Shown: positions 1 to 8,890 of the stretch, in pieces
How positions within the stretch are numbered: the first letter of the stretch is position 1
How the letters are laid out: each line of letters begins with the position of its first letter
Assembly (NCBI RefSeq): GCF_000153165.2
Contig: NC_014472.1
Coordinates: 1,547,501 to 1,611,500 of the forward strand
Source of the DNA: Maribacter sp. HTCC2170
Lineage (GTDB): Bacteria > Bacteroidota > Bacteroidia > Flavobacteriales > Flavobacteriaceae
DNA: 64,000 nt
Reading direction: 5' to 3'
Position numbers and translations under genes: made by a program
Notes under the pieces: model-generated
Seen by the model: only the letters and a program-made list of their open reading frames with translations
The model's database searches: none
What the model was told of the DNA's origin: nothing

Positions 1-2
1 TT

Positions 3-308
3 GCCCGGTTTCTTGATTATCTAATTGCTTCAGATAATTATGAAGATTATATGTATGCTTTGGTAGAAGCATACAATCCTACCGCTGTTGAAAATGTAAT
101 GTGTACCAATACAATTTCAGTAAGTTGGGACGGGTGGCTCTATGATTGTGATTTTAACCAAATGCTGGATTTAAAGGTTGCGAGTAAAATAAAGCATATC
201 AAAGATTACAATGAAGATATTCTCAATGACCGAAACATTATTATTTCGCAGCATTGTTACGGTTGCACTGCTGGTGCAGGTAGTAGTTGTCAAGGTACAG
301 TTACGTAA
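3..308 (+). CDS. arsS: Arsenosugar biosynthesis radical SAM protein ArsS, C-terminal end (partial)
   Basis: The reading frame is open from the window edge, so the start lies outside. Only about 101 residues of the C-terminal domain are visible. The ending, with a HCYGCTAGAGSSCQG cysteine cluster just before the stop and an NPTAVENVMCTN stretch upstream, is the hallmark tail of the ArsS family. These are radical SAM enzymes proposed to attach the adenosyl moiety to methylated arsenic on the way to arsenosugars. The tail cysteines are ordinary Cys codons; no in-frame TGA is seen here. Any other ars genes would lie upstream of the window. The family call is confident; catalytic details cannot be judged because the SAM-binding domain is missing. 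Confidence 0.85.
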   Translation, partial: ARFLDYLIASDNYEDYMYALVEAYNPTAVENVMCTNTISVSWDGWLYDCDFNQMLDLKVASKIKHIKDYNEDILNDRNIIISQHCYGCTAGAGSSCQGTVT

Positions 309-372
309 AACAATCCTAAAATCAAGCAATATGTAGGAATACTCCTATCTCTTTATCTTGATAAACTAACAC

Positions 373-526
373 TTAAACCGACCATGTGGTTTGTCCTCCA
401 CTCAAAAAATAAGGTTATACATCGATAATTACTCATTTCAACGAGTTTTTCTCTTGCTACGTCTTTGATAAATGCTTATAACCCAATTCCGAGGGTTCTT
501 TGTATATGACTTAACGGTCGGTTTAA
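373..526. promoter_or_regulatory. Inverted pair of TTAAACCGACC sites, candidate TetR operators
   Basis: TTAAACCGACC at 373-383 and its exact reverse complement GGTCGGTTTAA at 516-526 lie in the 237 bp gap before the TetR-type gene. The downstream copy sits in an imperfect palindrome (TTAAC...GTTTAA) about 20 bp before the start codon, where autorepression would be expected. The ACCGACC core is typical of operators bound by TetR-family proteins. Binding is inferred, not shown. Confidence 0.45.
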
Positions 527-545
527 CCCCAAATCAAAAACCATT

Positions 546-1163
546 ATGGACAAGAATCTAAAACGCATGGCAACCATGCAACGTATGCAAGTAACAGGCT
601 TGGAATTGTTTTATAGAAAAGGATATTACAATACAAGCGTCGATGACATTCTCAAAGAGCTTTCGCTATCTAAAGGAGCTTTCTACTATCATTTTGACTC
701 CAAAGAGGATTTCTTTATTCAAATCATAGAAAATTTATTGGTACGTAGAGTATATAGTTTGCTTATTGAACCAATAGAAGGTCACGACAATGCTTTAGAT
801 CTTATCACAAATTGCTTTGAAAACGCATTGGAAACTGCTGTCCATAATGAGTTGGACTATGGTTTTGTATTGAACAATTTTGTCAATGAATTCAATGGTA
901 GAAATGATAAGATCATGAAACATTTGAATGACATCCTTAAAATATGGGAAGTGAACTTGGTTTCAACCATCCAAAAAGGAAAATTCAATGGTCATATAGA
1001 TAGACATGTTGATGCAGAAGGTGTTGCTTTGTTTTTGATGAGTTCTTTTATCGGTGTACGTACCCTAATGGCAGAATCTACCCCTAGTGCTCGTAAATAT
1101 CGTTTCATGGCTCAATTGAAACAGTATTTTAAATCTATAGAGGTAAAGCAATCTACTTTTTAA
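546..1163 (+). CDS. TetR/AcrR family transcriptional regulator
   Basis: A 205-residue protein with an N-terminal DNA-binding domain: a helix with the FYRKGYYNTSVDDI pattern (about 22-35) and the recognition region LSKGAFYYHFDSKEDFF (about 41-57). The rest is a helical ligand-binding and dimerisation domain of normal family length (about 190-210 residues). The start chosen is the first ATG after the candidate operator. It stands alone on the plus strand between arsS and a convergent minus-strand GT9 gene, so the regulated target is unclear: itself, or genes upstream of the window. The ligand cannot be predicted from sequence. The family call is firm and the role is not. Confidence 0.9.
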   Translation: MDKNLKRMATMQRMQVTGLELFYRKGYYNTSVDDILKELSLSKGAFYYHFDSKEDFFIQIIENLLVRRVYSLLIEPIEGHDNALDLITNCFENALETAVHNELDYGFVLNNFVNEFNGRNDKIMKHLNDILKIWEVNLVSTIQKGKFNGHIDRHVDAEGVALFLMSSFIGVRTLMAESTPSARKYRFMAQLKQYFKSIEVKQSTF

Positions 1164-1177
1164 AAATCAACGTAGTT

Positions 1178-2215
1178 TTATCCCAAGAGCTGCTTCACTT
1201 TTTTGATTACAACTGAAGGTGGAATGGTTTCCATAACCTTTTCATACCCGTTAGGAACCTTGTTACCATAAACAGATGTCGGAATAAGCGGAAATTTATT
1301 TCGGTCAGATAGTAGCGCATTTTGAGGGTCTTGTCCAAATGGGGCAAAACCAGCATACGGGTGTGTTACCCCCCAAAGGGTCACAGTGGGTATTCCATAT
1401 AATGATGCGAGATGGGCATTGCCACTATCCATAGATAGCATTACATCAAGGTTTGATATTAAAGCCAATTCTTCCTCAAAGGAGAGCCTACCAACCATGT
1501 TGGTACAATTGATGAATTTGCCTTCCCAGGAACCCAGAAGTTCTTTTTCTTTTTCACCGCCCCCAAAAAGCAATATTTTATACTTATTGGTATTATCTAT
1601 TTTTTGTACCACTTCTTCCATTAACTTAAGTGGATACATCTTTCCTGAAAATGCAGCAAAAGCTGCTATTCCCAACCATTTTTTGTCCTTCTTCCCAACA
1701 ATACTTATGGTATTGGAACTACATTCCTTTTTTGGTAATACATTCTCCGCCAATAAAGAAATAGGGAACTTAAGTTTGTCAAAAACATCGGCATAACGTT
1801 GGTGGGTAGACTGCAAAGGGTTAAAAACTTTATTCTCAAGTGATGTGAGTCTCTTCTTTTCATTTCTTCCTTTATCAATCTGAAGGAACGGAGTGCCACT
1901 TAAGCGAAAAAACTGCATCAAAATATTGCTTCGCAATACGTTATGTAAGTCAGCCACAGCATCAATATCCAAACCCCTGAGTTCTTTGTATAGTCTCCAA
2001 AGTCCAGAGAGCCCTTTATGTCTTCCTTTTACCTCAGCCTCATATACAGACACATTTTTCATCTCAGCAAATATTGGTCTGAAAAAAGCTCTTGTCAAGA
2101 CTGTAATCTTCAATTTGGGATAGGTAGTGGTCAATGCTTTTAGGACATGAACAGTCATTGCAACATCTCCCATGGCAGACAATCGAATTACCAATAGGTG
2201 TTTATAACTGCTCAT
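1178..2215 (-). CDS. Glycosyltransferase family 9 (heptosyltransferase-like)
   Basis: A 345-residue GT-B fold transferase. The N-terminal RLSAMGDV motif (11-18) and the C-terminal SMDSGNAHLASLYGIPTV nucleotide-sugar binding motif (261-278) are diagnostic of GT9, the ADP-heptose:LPS heptosyltransferase family. The expected role is adding a heptose or similar sugar to the inner lipid A core at the cytoplasmic face of the inner membrane. It is followed upstream in the same direction by the DUF4254 gene with a 17 bp gap, a pairing common in Bacteroidota that suggests joint action. The exact sugar is not predictable. Confidence 0.88.
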   Translation of the reverse strand: MSSYKHLLVIRLSAMGDVAMTVHVLKALTTTYPKLKITVLTRAFFRPIFAEMKNVSVYEAEVKGRHKGLSGLWRLYKELRGLDIDAVADLHNVLRSNILMQFFRLSGTPFLQIDKGRNEKKRLTSLENKVFNPLQSTHQRYADVFDKLKFPISLLAENVLPKKECSSNTISIVGKKDKKWLGIAAFAAFSGKMYPLKLMEEVVQKIDNTNKYKILLFGGGEKEKELLGSWEGKFINCTNMVGRLSFEEELALISNLDVMLSMDSGNAHLASLYGIPTVTLWGVTHPYAGFAPFGQDPQNALLSDRNKFPLIPTSVYGNKVPNGYEKVMETIPPSVVIKKVKQLLG

Positions 2216-2232
2216 TCTAAAAAAGTAAGAAA

Positions 2233-2835
2233 TTATTTTTGATTACGAAGAACAGGGTTCAATTCATCATCATTGTACATCTTCATTTGTTTATAGACCT
2301 TCATGTATTTGTTGCCATCTTCAATATCAGTAAGAAGTTGGTCAATCGCCGTAGATAAATCTACTCGTTGTTCCAAGAGTACATTAAGTTTCTCCTTACA
2401 TTTTGTAATATGTTCGCTAGAGGCATCATTTCTGTACGCCTCTTCCTGCATATGGTAAATCTTCAATGCTAAAATTGACAATCGGTCTAATGCCCAAGCA
2501 GGACTCTCAGTGTTTATTGATGCACCTTCTTTAATCTGGACCGATTTATATTTTTGAAGAAAGTAACTATCTATATACTCAACTAAATCGGTCCTATCTT
2601 GATTACTGCCATCAATTTGTCGTTTTAGACTTAATGCCGCCATAGGATCAATATTTGGGTCGCGTATAATATCTTCGTAATGCCATTGAACCGTATCAAT
2701 CCAATTTTTACGATATAAAAGATGCTTAACATCGTCTTTTGAATAAGGGTTTTCAAACTGTTGATCTACTGCATCAATCACATGATATTTCTCAATACTC
2801 TTGGCAAAAATCTTATTGGCTAACTCGCTGAACAT
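2233..2835 (-). CDS. DUF4254 domain protein
   Basis: A 200-residue, soluble, largely helical protein without signal peptide. Length, the early YHxxDAVDQQFENPY region and a central SPAWALDRLSILALKIYHM segment (about 109-127) fit the DUF4254 family of Bacteroidota. It lies immediately 5' of the GT9 gene in the same operon. That conserved pairing makes a support role in core-oligosaccharide synthesis likely, but no activity is established as far as I know. A CAAAGATA sequence (TATCTTTG on the coding strand) at 2854-2861 can serve as its -7 promoter element. Confidence 0.75.
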   Translation of the reverse strand: MFSELANKIFAKSIEKYHVIDAVDQQFENPYSKDDVKHLLYRKNWIDTVQWHYEDIIRDPNIDPMAALSLKRQIDGSNQDRTDLVEYIDSYFLQKYKSVQIKEGASINTESPAWALDRLSILALKIYHMQEEAYRNDASSEHITKCKEKLNVLLEQRVDLSTAIDQLLTDIEDGNKYMKVYKQMKMYNDDELNPVLRNQK

Positions 2836-2853
2836 AGGTATTATTATTTATTA

Positions 2854-2861
2854 CAAAGATA
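2854..2861 (-). promoter_or_regulatory. Candidate -7 element (TATCTTTG) for the DUF4254-GT9 operon
   Basis: TATCTTTG on the minus strand matches the Bacteroidota -7 consensus TAnnTTTG and ends 18 bp before the DUF4254 start codon. No convincing TTG -33 element is visible at the usual distance. Confidence 0.4.
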
Positions 2862-2868
2862 CTTCTAT

Positions 2869-3807
2869 TTACTTTAAAATCAGGATTGAAAGGAATACAA
2901 TAAAGGGAATAAAAATAGAAAACATGAGCACTATTTCCTTTATGTTGGGCCTTTTAATCGACTCAACATAATTGGCCATTAAGACAGCCGCAGGGAAAAA
3001 AGTAAGTAGGATTGGGTGGTGCTTTTCAGAAGAAACCATAATATTCAAAACCAACCCTATTATAAAAAAAAAGACAATTAGGCGAGTTGTAACAATTTTC
3101 CCAACTCCTGAATTGCCTAGCCTTAAAAAAGCAACTGTTGATACAACCAAAAAAAGCAGTGTATAAATTATTAGTTTAGAGCTATTTCCCCAATTTAGAT
3201 AATAGGCAATGTCGAATTCTAATGAAAACCTATAGTGGTCCAGAAAAAATTCTTGACTATTGGTTATAATCAAGAAACTATATACAATCATCAATACCGT
3301 AAAAAGACTGGTAAATGGTGTTATCCAGTTTTTAAAATTCTTTGGCTCGTAGATATAGATTGCCATATAAACAACAAGTAGGTAAATTATAGCCCAATCA
3401 TAAAACAAACTGGCAAAAATTATCCATAATGATGCATCAAAAATTTTTAATTTCATGCTTTTCAAAGACCGCATGCTTATAAGTCTTCTTGCTGCCAACA
3501 AAAGGAAAAAATTACAAAGTATAGCTTTACTATCTGACAGAGCCTCAGGAAAAACAATCATTAATAAAGCGAAGAACAAAATTGTATAAGAGTTTGTTCC
3601 TGTCATTTTATTTCTTTTAACTATAAAATCGACCACAAAAAAAGTGAAAAGTAAAAGCGCTAAAACAAAAACCTGCCATAGAAGTTCATTTGGCCCATAT
3701 ACCTTCTGATATAGAAAAAGGTGTACCAACCAATAGAATAGAAACAGAAAAGTAAGTACTATTATAAAATTTATTGGTTTAGTTTTTCCAAAAATGCTTG
3801 ATATCAT
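2869..3807 (-). CDS. Polytopic membrane protein, DUF6427-like
   Basis: A 312-residue integral membrane protein with about eight to nine hydrophobic segments across its whole length. It matches my recollection of the flavobacterial DUF6427 family, which typically sits beside DUF6341 and purD as here. No catalytic motif is evident. It is divergent from the small DUF6341-like gene, sharing a 40 bp intergenic region. Its function is unknown; conserved neighbourhood is the only hint. The first ATG is used as start because it directly precedes the first membrane segment. Confidence 0.7.
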   Translation of the reverse strand: MISSIFGKTKPINFIIVLTFLFLFYWLVHLFLYQKVYGPNELLWQVFVLALLLFTFFVVDFIVKRNKMTGTNSYTILFFALLMIVFPEALSDSKAILCNFFLLLAARRLISMRSLKSMKLKIFDASLWIIFASLFYDWAIIYLLVVYMAIYIYEPKNFKNWITPFTSLFTVLMIVYSFLIITNSQEFFLDHYRFSLEFDIAYYLNWGNSSKLIIYTLLFLVVSTVAFLRLGNSGVGKIVTTRLIVFFFIIGLVLNIMVSSEKHHPILLTFFPAAVLMANYVESIKRPNIKEIVLMFSIFIPFIVFLSILILK

Positions 3808-3827
3808 CTTGGGTTTTTATATTTTTG
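3798..3827 (+). promoter_or_regulatory. Candidate promoter (TTG / TATTTTTG) for the DUF6341-like gene
   Basis: TTG at 3798-3800 and TATTTTTG at 3820-3827 are separated by 19 bp, matching the -33/-7 layout of Bacteroidota promoters. The start codon follows at 3848. The -33 element overlaps the first codons of the divergent gene. Confidence 0.45.
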
Positions 3828-3847
3828 CTTCGTAAATATACTATAAC

Positions 3848-4069
3848 ATGAAGGCATTTTTTGAAGGCATACAGGATTTATTTGTAAACGGACTTTTCTG
3901 GCCCTATGACTTTTTTAGGTTTATGGAAAACTGGTGGGCTGCCAATACCGTTAATTGGATATTTATGATTATCTGCGCCACTGCTTTTGTCTATTGGATG
4001 TTACAGCTAAAGACTTATAACGCTAATAATGAAGAGGACAAGTCTATTACCTCTCATTCTTACTTATAG
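3848..4069 (+). CDS. Small membrane protein, DUF6341-like
   Basis: A 73-residue protein with one clear transmembrane segment (about 35-53, NWIFMIICATAFVYWMLQL) preceded by an aromatic-rich amphipathic N-terminus. It resembles the short flavobacterial DUF6341 family, which databases sometimes mislabel as uracil phosphoribosyltransferase; nothing in the sequence supports that label, since no PRPP-binding loop is present. Its stop codon overlaps the end of purD tail to tail by 6 bp, so the two convergent transcripts must interleave. Function unknown. Confidence 0.7.
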   Translation: MKAFFEGIQDLFVNGLFWPYDFFRFMENWWAANTVNWIFMIICATAFVYWMLQLKTYNANNEEDKSITSHSYL

Positions 4070-5335
4070 ATCAAACCCAATATCTTTTCTGTAATTCATT
4101 TTATCAAAATTTATCTTTTGGATGTTTTGATATGATTTTTGCAATGCATCCTTATGGTTATTGCCATAGGAAGTTATTGCCATTACTCGCCCTCCACTGG
4201 TAACTACCTTACCATTCTTGATTTGGGTGCCTGCGTGAAATACTATTGAATCTTCGATATTTTCATACCCTTTTATTTCTTTACCCTTTTCGTACGCTTC
4301 AGGATAACCACCAGACACCAACATCACGGTAGTTGCCGTACGTTCATCAAATTCCAGATCAATTGAATCCAAAGACTGGTCCCCAACGGCCTTAAAGACA
4401 TCAACCAAGTCATTTTTGATTCTTGGTATGACCACCTCGGTCTCTGGGTCTCCCATTCTTACATTGTATTCAATTACGAAAGGATCATCATTTACCTTAA
4501 TCAATCCTATGAAGATAAATCCTTTGTATGGGAGATTATCTTTTTTAAGCCCATCTACGGTAGGCTTAACAATACGTTCGTGTATTTTGTCCATAAAAGC
4601 ATTATCGGCAAATGGAACCGGGGAAATAGCTCCCATTCCTCCCGTGTTCAATCCTTTGTCACCTTCGCCAATTCTTTTATAATCCTTTGCCGTTGGTAAT
4701 ACTTTGTATCCTTTACCATCGGTCAAAACAAAAACACTTAACTCAATACCCGATAAAAACTCTTCAATTACTACTTTGGCACTTGCATTACCAAACTTGG
4801 CATCAACTAGCATTGATTTCAGTTCTTCCTTTGCTTCATTCAGGTCGTTCAAAATCACAACACCCTTCCCAGCGGCCAGTCCATCTGCTTTGAGCACATA
4901 TGGAGCCTTTAACGATTCAAGAAAAGTATAACCTTCTTCAAGGTCTTCAGAAGTAAAACTTTGATATGCAGCAGTTGGAATATTGTGTCTGTAAAGAAAT
5001 TCTTTGGCGAACTCTTTACTGCCCTCTAATGTTGCCGCAGCTTTTTGCGGTCCAATTACAGGGATTTCTCTTAATTCAGAATCATTAAGAAAAAAATCAT
5101 GGATTCCATTAACCAAGGGATCTTCAGGGCCAACAATAACCATATCAATATCGTTGGTCAATACTGCATTTTTTATACCTTTAAAATCATTTACACCAAT
5201 TGGTATATTGATGCCAATATCAGCGGTTCCAGCGTTTCCAGGCGCTATATAAAGGTTAGAAAGGTTTTTACTTTGGTGTAGTTTCCAAGCGATGGTGTGT
5301 TCTCTACCACCAGATCCAAGAATAAGGATATTCAT
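4064..5335 (-). CDS. purD: Phosphoribosylamine--glycine ligase (GAR synthetase)
   Basis: A 423-residue ATP-grasp enzyme that joins phosphoribosylamine to glycine, the second step of de novo purine synthesis. Visible motifs are the N-terminal ILGSGGREHTIAWKL, the ATP-grasp loop ADGLAAGKGVVI, the GGMGAISPVP turn and the NVRMGDPETE metal and substrate site. Length matches the family. The start at 5335 (MNILILGSG) is preferred over an in-frame codon six residues upstream because family members begin directly at this strand. It stands outside a purine operon, as is common in flavobacteria. TATTTTTG on the coding strand (5351-5358) is a possible -7 element. Confidence 0.95.
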   Translation of the reverse strand: MNILILGSGGREHTIAWKLHQSKNLSNLYIAPGNAGTADIGINIPIGVNDFKGIKNAVLTNDIDMVIVGPEDPLVNGIHDFFLNDSELREIPVIGPQKAAATLEGSKEFAKEFLYRHNIPTAAYQSFTSEDLEEGYTFLESLKAPYVLKADGLAAGKGVVILNDLNEAKEELKSMLVDAKFGNASAKVVIEEFLSGIELSVFVLTDGKGYKVLPTAKDYKRIGEGDKGLNTGGMGAISPVPFADNAFMDKIHERIVKPTVDGLKKDNLPYKGFIFIGLIKVNDDPFVIEYNVRMGDPETEVVIPRIKNDLVDVFKAVGDQSLDSIDLEFDERTATTVMLVSGGYPEAYEKGKEIKGYENIEDSIVFHAGTQIKNGKVVTSGGRVMAITSYGNNHKDALQKSYQNIQKINFDKMNYRKDIGFDL

Positions 5336-5428
5336 AAAATAAAGTTTGCGCAAAAATACAGTATGGAACCCAAAATTGCCCTCTTAAAACACAAATTCTA
5401 CACTCTCTTGTTGGCAATAACCATATAT

Positions 5429-6412
5429 CTATCTAATTCGGTCTGAAAAATCCCTGTGTTCTGTTTTTTTCAATTCTTCTTCAGAAAGAGTTTTAAAATA
5501 TTCGAATGTTTTTTTCATTCCCTCTGCTCGTCCAACTACAGGTTGCCAACCTAATAATTCTCTTGCCTTACTAATATCGGGCTGACGTTGCATAGGATCA
5601 TCCACTGGCAACGGTTTGTAAATCACTTTTTGGTTGGTTCCGGTGAGTTTTATTATTTCCTCAGCGAAATCACTTATCGTTATTTCATGTGGATTACCAA
5701 TATTGACAGGCAAAGCATAATCGCTCATCAATAGTCTATAAATTCCTTCAATCTCATCATCCACATAACAGAATGATCTGGTTTGAGATCCATCTCCAAA
5801 AATAGTAAGATCCTCACCTCGCAAAGCTTGCCCCATAAATGCAGGAATAACTCTTCCGTCATTTAATCGCATTCTAGGTCCATAGGTATTGAAGATTCGA
5901 ACAATTCTTGTTTCTACACCATGAAATCTATTATATGCCATAGTAATTGATTCTTGAAATCTTTTGGCCTCATCATAAACCCCTCTGGGCCCTATGGTGT
6001 TTACATTTCCGTAATACTCTTCAGTTTGTGGGTGAACCAATGGGTCGCCATATATTTCTGATGTTGACGCAATAAGAACCCTCGCACCTTTTTCTTTTGC
6101 CAGCCCTAATAGGTTATGCGTTCCCAATGCTCCAACTTTTAATGTTTGAATTGGTATTTTCAGGTAATCAATAGGACTAGCGGGCGAAGCAAAATGTAAG
6201 ATATAGTCCAGTTTTCCTGGCACATGAACAAATTTTGTCACGTCATGGTTGTAGAACTCAAAATTTTTCAATTTAAAAAGGTGCTCAATATTTTTCAAAT
6301 CTCCTGTAATAAGATTATCCATCCCTATTACATAAAAACCTTCCTTTATAAAACGATCGCACAAATGGGAGCCCAAAAAGCCTGCTGCTCCAGTAATTAA
6401 AACTCTTTTCAT
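5429..6412 (-). CDS. UDP-glucuronate decarboxylase (UXS-type SDR)
   Basis: A 327-residue extended short-chain dehydrogenase. It has the Rossmann GxxGxxG at 8-14 (GAAGFLG), Tyr146 and Lys150 of the catalytic YxxxK, and STSEIYGDP (about 116-124). [14 protein letters not shown] and the [10 protein letters not shown] stretch are typical of UXS enzymes, which convert UDP-glucuronate to UDP-xylose via a 4-keto intermediate. It is the last gene of the polysaccharide locus in transcription order. Members of the neighbouring dTDP-glucose dehydratase family look similar, but the UXS signature is better here. UDP-xylose as a building block is an inference; the gene may also supply a 4-keto-pentose. Confidence 0.85.
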   Translation of the reverse strand: MKRVLITGAAGFLGSHLCDRFIKEGFYVIGMDNLITGDLKNIEHLFKLKNFEFYNHDVTKFVHVPGKLDYILHFASPASPIDYLKIPIQTLKVGALGTHNLLGLAKEKGARVLIASTSEIYGDPLVHPQTEEYYGNVNTIGPRGVYDEAKRFQESITMAYNRFHGVETRIVRIFNTYGPRMRLNDGRVIPAFMGQALRGEDLTIFGDGSQTRSFCYVDDEIEGIYRLLMSDYALPVNIGNPHEITISDFAEEIIKLTGTNQKVIYKPLPVDDPMQRQPDISKARELLGWQPVVGRAEGMKKTFEYFKTLSEEELKKTEHRDFSDRIR

Positions 6413-6541
6413 AAATAATCTTTGTTGGTGGGAAGTCTATGTATTATTCTATCGTTGATCAAATGTAAAGTTGTAAATAGTGTCCAGCAATATATTCTGT
6501 TAAATTACCATTAAATAAGACAAAACAATTTTCTAATTTGC

Positions 6542-7900
6542 TCAATATGCCTTCTCTTCTCCTGAAATGGCATTCAACACAGTTTGTAATATAATTTTAA
6601 TGTCTAGAAAGAAGGACCAGTTTTCAATGTAAAAAATATCAAACTTTATTCTATTTAAAATATCACTGTCTTTTTCTATTTCTCCCCGATAACCCCGAAT
6701 TTGAGCCAATCCTGTAATCCCAGGTTTCACAAAATGCCGTAGCATATATTTATCAACTTTATTGGCATATTCATCTGTATGCTTGAGCATATGAGGCCTT
6801 GGGCCAACGACAGACATATTTCCGAACAAAACATTATAAAACTGTGGCAATTCATCTATGCTCGTTCTTCTAATAAATTTACCTATTCTGGTAACCCTCA
6901 TGTCGTTTTTGCCAGCTTGAATATCATCGGCTGAATTGTTCATGCCCATAGACCTGAATTTATAACATTGAAATTCCCGATTGTCGATTCCTGTTCTTTT
7001 TTGAATGAAAAAAATTGGGCCTTTGGATTCCAAACGGATTAAGATTGCCAATAAAGGTGCAATCCAAATCAAAAGCCCAAAAATAACTCCCAGTGAAAAC
7101 AATATATCAAAAGTTCTTTTAATGAAAGCATTGATAGGGCTGTGTAGAGGTATATCTCGTAAAGACAAAATTGGAATATAATCATAATACTCAAATTTCA
7201 ACTTTTTCGTAAAAATGTTTTTATTGTCAGGAATAAACTTGAGGGTTTTAAGGTTATTATCAGCAAAATCAATAAACTTTACCAGTTCTTCATTTGATAT
7301 GGCTGAAATAGAGCAATAAATCTCATCGATTTTTTCTTTCATGATGTACATAAAGCATTCGCGGATGTTCAAGTTTTCATCCTCCGTGCAAAATTGCCTT
7401 TTGAATTGGTATCCAAACTCTGCCCGTTCCTCAAACACAGAGATTAGCTGGTCGGTTGATTTATTCTTGCCAATAACCACGACGTTTCGCACATTACCCT
7501 TAATGCGCTCTCTATATTTCAATAATAATATATAGTTGAGGAATTTTATAATAAACACAGTCACGAATACATAAAAGAAATACTCGGCCAAGGCAAGCCT
7601 ACTCATAATAGGTTGCTTAAAAAACCCGATAAATGCATATAAAATCAGAAAAAAGAAAGCGAATTGGGTAAATAACTTTCTTAAGATAAAGGCTACTTTA
7701 GTATAACGTTGAACTTGATAAAACTCATTCTTGAATGAAAGAATAATCCACGATAAACTTAGGTAACTATGAAAAAGTATAGGGTTTTGAAAATTGATCG
7801 GCAAAAAATAAGCAAACAAGTTAATCACCAATAAATCTATTATATACGAAATTGGAGTGATAAAACCGGAATATCTTCCCTGCTTAAAAAACATTTGCAA
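6542..7900 (-). CDS. Polyprenyl glycosylphosphotransferase (WcaJ-like initiating sugar transferase)
   Basis: A 452-residue inner-membrane enzyme that starts repeat-unit assembly by moving a sugar-1-phosphate to undecaprenyl phosphate. The N-terminus holds four to five membrane spans (about 15-130), followed by a degenerate nucleotide-binding region (about 137-230). A hydrophobic hairpin (264-290) then precedes the catalytic bacterial sugar transferase domain: IQKRTG (299-304), YKFRSM (313-318), RRTSIDELPQFYNVL (344-358) and SVVGPRP (363-369). The layout is that of PglC/WcaJ-type long forms. The sugar could be glucose, galactose or an amino sugar; sequence alone does not decide. It lies 5 bp from the Alg13-like gene, so they are co-transcribed. 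Confidence 0.9.
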   Translation of the reverse strand: MQMFFKQGRYSGFITPISYIIDLLVINLFAYFLPINFQNPILFHSYLSLSWIILSFKNEFYQVQRYTKVAFILRKLFTQFAFFFLILYAFIGFFKQPIMSRLALAEYFFYVFVTVFIIKFLNYILLLKYRERIKGNVRNVVVIGKNKSTDQLISVFEERAEFGYQFKRQFCTEDENLNIRECFMYIMKEKIDEIYCSISAISNEELVKFIDFADNNLKTLKFIPDNKNIFTKKLKFEYYDYIPILSLRDIPLHSPINAFIKRTFDILFSLGVIFGLLIWIAPLLAILIRLESKGPIFFIQKRTGIDNREFQCYKFRSMGMNNSADDIQAGKNDMRVTRIGKFIRRTSIDELPQFYNVLFGNMSVVGPRPHMLKHTDEYANKVDKYMLRHFVKPGITGLAQIRGYRGEIEKDSDILNRIKFDIFYIENWSFFLDIKIILQTVLNAISGEEKAY

Positions 7901-7905
7901 ATCTA

Positions 7906-8388
7906 TTATAATGTTTTGATGATAGAAATCAATTGATTGTTGAACTCTTTATTGTTTGAAACAAACTCCTTTGGTATAAATTCATTTATCATTTTAATTT
8001 TTTCAGAAAGATCACTCATGTCATTACTGGTTCCAAGTATATAACCCTTCTTCTCAAAAGCCGATTTGATCTCCAATTGATGATTATCAATATGTTCATT
8101 GTGTTCCGCCAACCTAGCTGCCACGATTACCTTCTTATTGTTCTTTATTGCGTTTATTATTGAACCAGTACCTGCGTGGCAAATAACGAAATCCGCTCTA
8201 TCAATGCATTGATCAAACTCTTCTTTTGACAAAAGTTCTTTGATTTTTATTTTGTCACTCTCAAAATCAGTATGGCCAACCTGTGCCAATATTTCCTGTT
8301 TAATAACACCCTCTTTCTTTAGCTTCTCTAAGCTGGTCAACAATCTTTTAAATTGGAAATTTTGATTTCCTAAAGTTACAAATACCAT
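7906..8388 (-). CDS. Alg13-like glycosyltransferase subunit (PssE/EpsF type)
   Basis: A 160-residue half of a split GT-B (GT28-like) transferase, equivalent to the nucleotide-sugar binding C-terminal domain. Key motifs are VTLGNQNFQF at the start, HAGTGSI (71-77) and HNEHIDNHQ (96-104), typical of Alg13/PssE. It needs the membrane-anchoring partner encoded just upstream (Alg14-like, 4 bp gap). Together they should add the second sugar to the lipid-linked primer at the cytoplasmic face. The donor is unknown; PssDE homologues use UDP-glucuronate and Alg13/14 uses UDP-GlcNAc. Confidence 0.88.
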   Translation of the reverse strand: MVFVTLGNQNFQFKRLLTSLEKLKKEGVIKQEILAQVGHTDFESDKIKIKELLSKEEFDQCIDRADFVICHAGTGSIINAIKNNKKVIVAARLAEHNEHIDNHQLEIKSAFEKKGYILGTSNDMSDLSEKIKMINEFIPKEFVSNNKEFNNQLISIIKTL

Positions 8389-8392
8389 ATCA

Positions 8393-8869
8393 TCAATAAA
8401 TATGTCCTATATAAACAGCTTTGGGATAAATTTCAAGTAACTCCTCCCACTGCACTATGAACAAATCAGCAAAAAAATAAGCTACCTTCCCCGTTTTGGT
8501 CTTGGATTCTATTCTCGAAAAAGTCTCAATAAAAACCACTTTGCTTCCAAATAATTTTCCAATCAGGCACATTGGCAAAACCGCACCTGAACCTGTGGTC
8601 ACAATAACATCCGGTCTTATCTTCGAATAATATCTAAAGGAGATAAAAATGCCCTTGATAAAATTGATTATAAAGCTCAAAAGATTTTTTCTGGACAAAT
8701 AAGGAATAAAGAAAATACTGGAATATTTATTTTCTAGATTGACTGTTGATTTGTTCTTCTCAGTTACGATATAGGTTTCAAATTCATCAATAACCCCTTT
8801 TAACCCTAACAGTTGTTCCAAATGCCCGCCAACACTGGAAATCAACAAAACCCTTTTGGTACCACTCAT
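8393..8869 (-). CDS. Alg14-like membrane partner subunit (PssD type)
   Basis: A 158-residue acceptor-binding half of the split transferase. It has SSVGGHLEQL (11-20), a hydrophobic membrane-associating stretch (about 62-80), TTGSGA (91-96), FIETFSR (113-119) and ADLFIVQW (134-141), all typical of Alg14/PssD. It lies 4 bp from the Alg13-like gene; this order and spacing match known PssD-PssE pairs in exopolysaccharide loci. A TTG or GTG extension upstream is not needed because the N-terminal beta strand is complete. Confidence 0.88.
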   Translation of the reverse strand: MSGTKRVLLISSVGGHLEQLLGLKGVIDEFETYIVTEKNKSTVNLENKYSSIFFIPYLSRKNLLSFIINFIKGIFISFRYYSKIRPDVIVTTGSGAVLPMCLIGKLFGSKVVFIETFSRIESKTKTGKVAYFFADLFIVQWEELLEIYPKAVYIGHIY

Positions 8870-8890
8870 AAACCTTTAATAGCAATTGAT

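Noticed and set aside
3848-4069. Uracil phosphoribosyltransferase as name for the 73-residue gene
   Set aside because: No phosphoribosyl-binding motif and far too short; a legacy label of this family.
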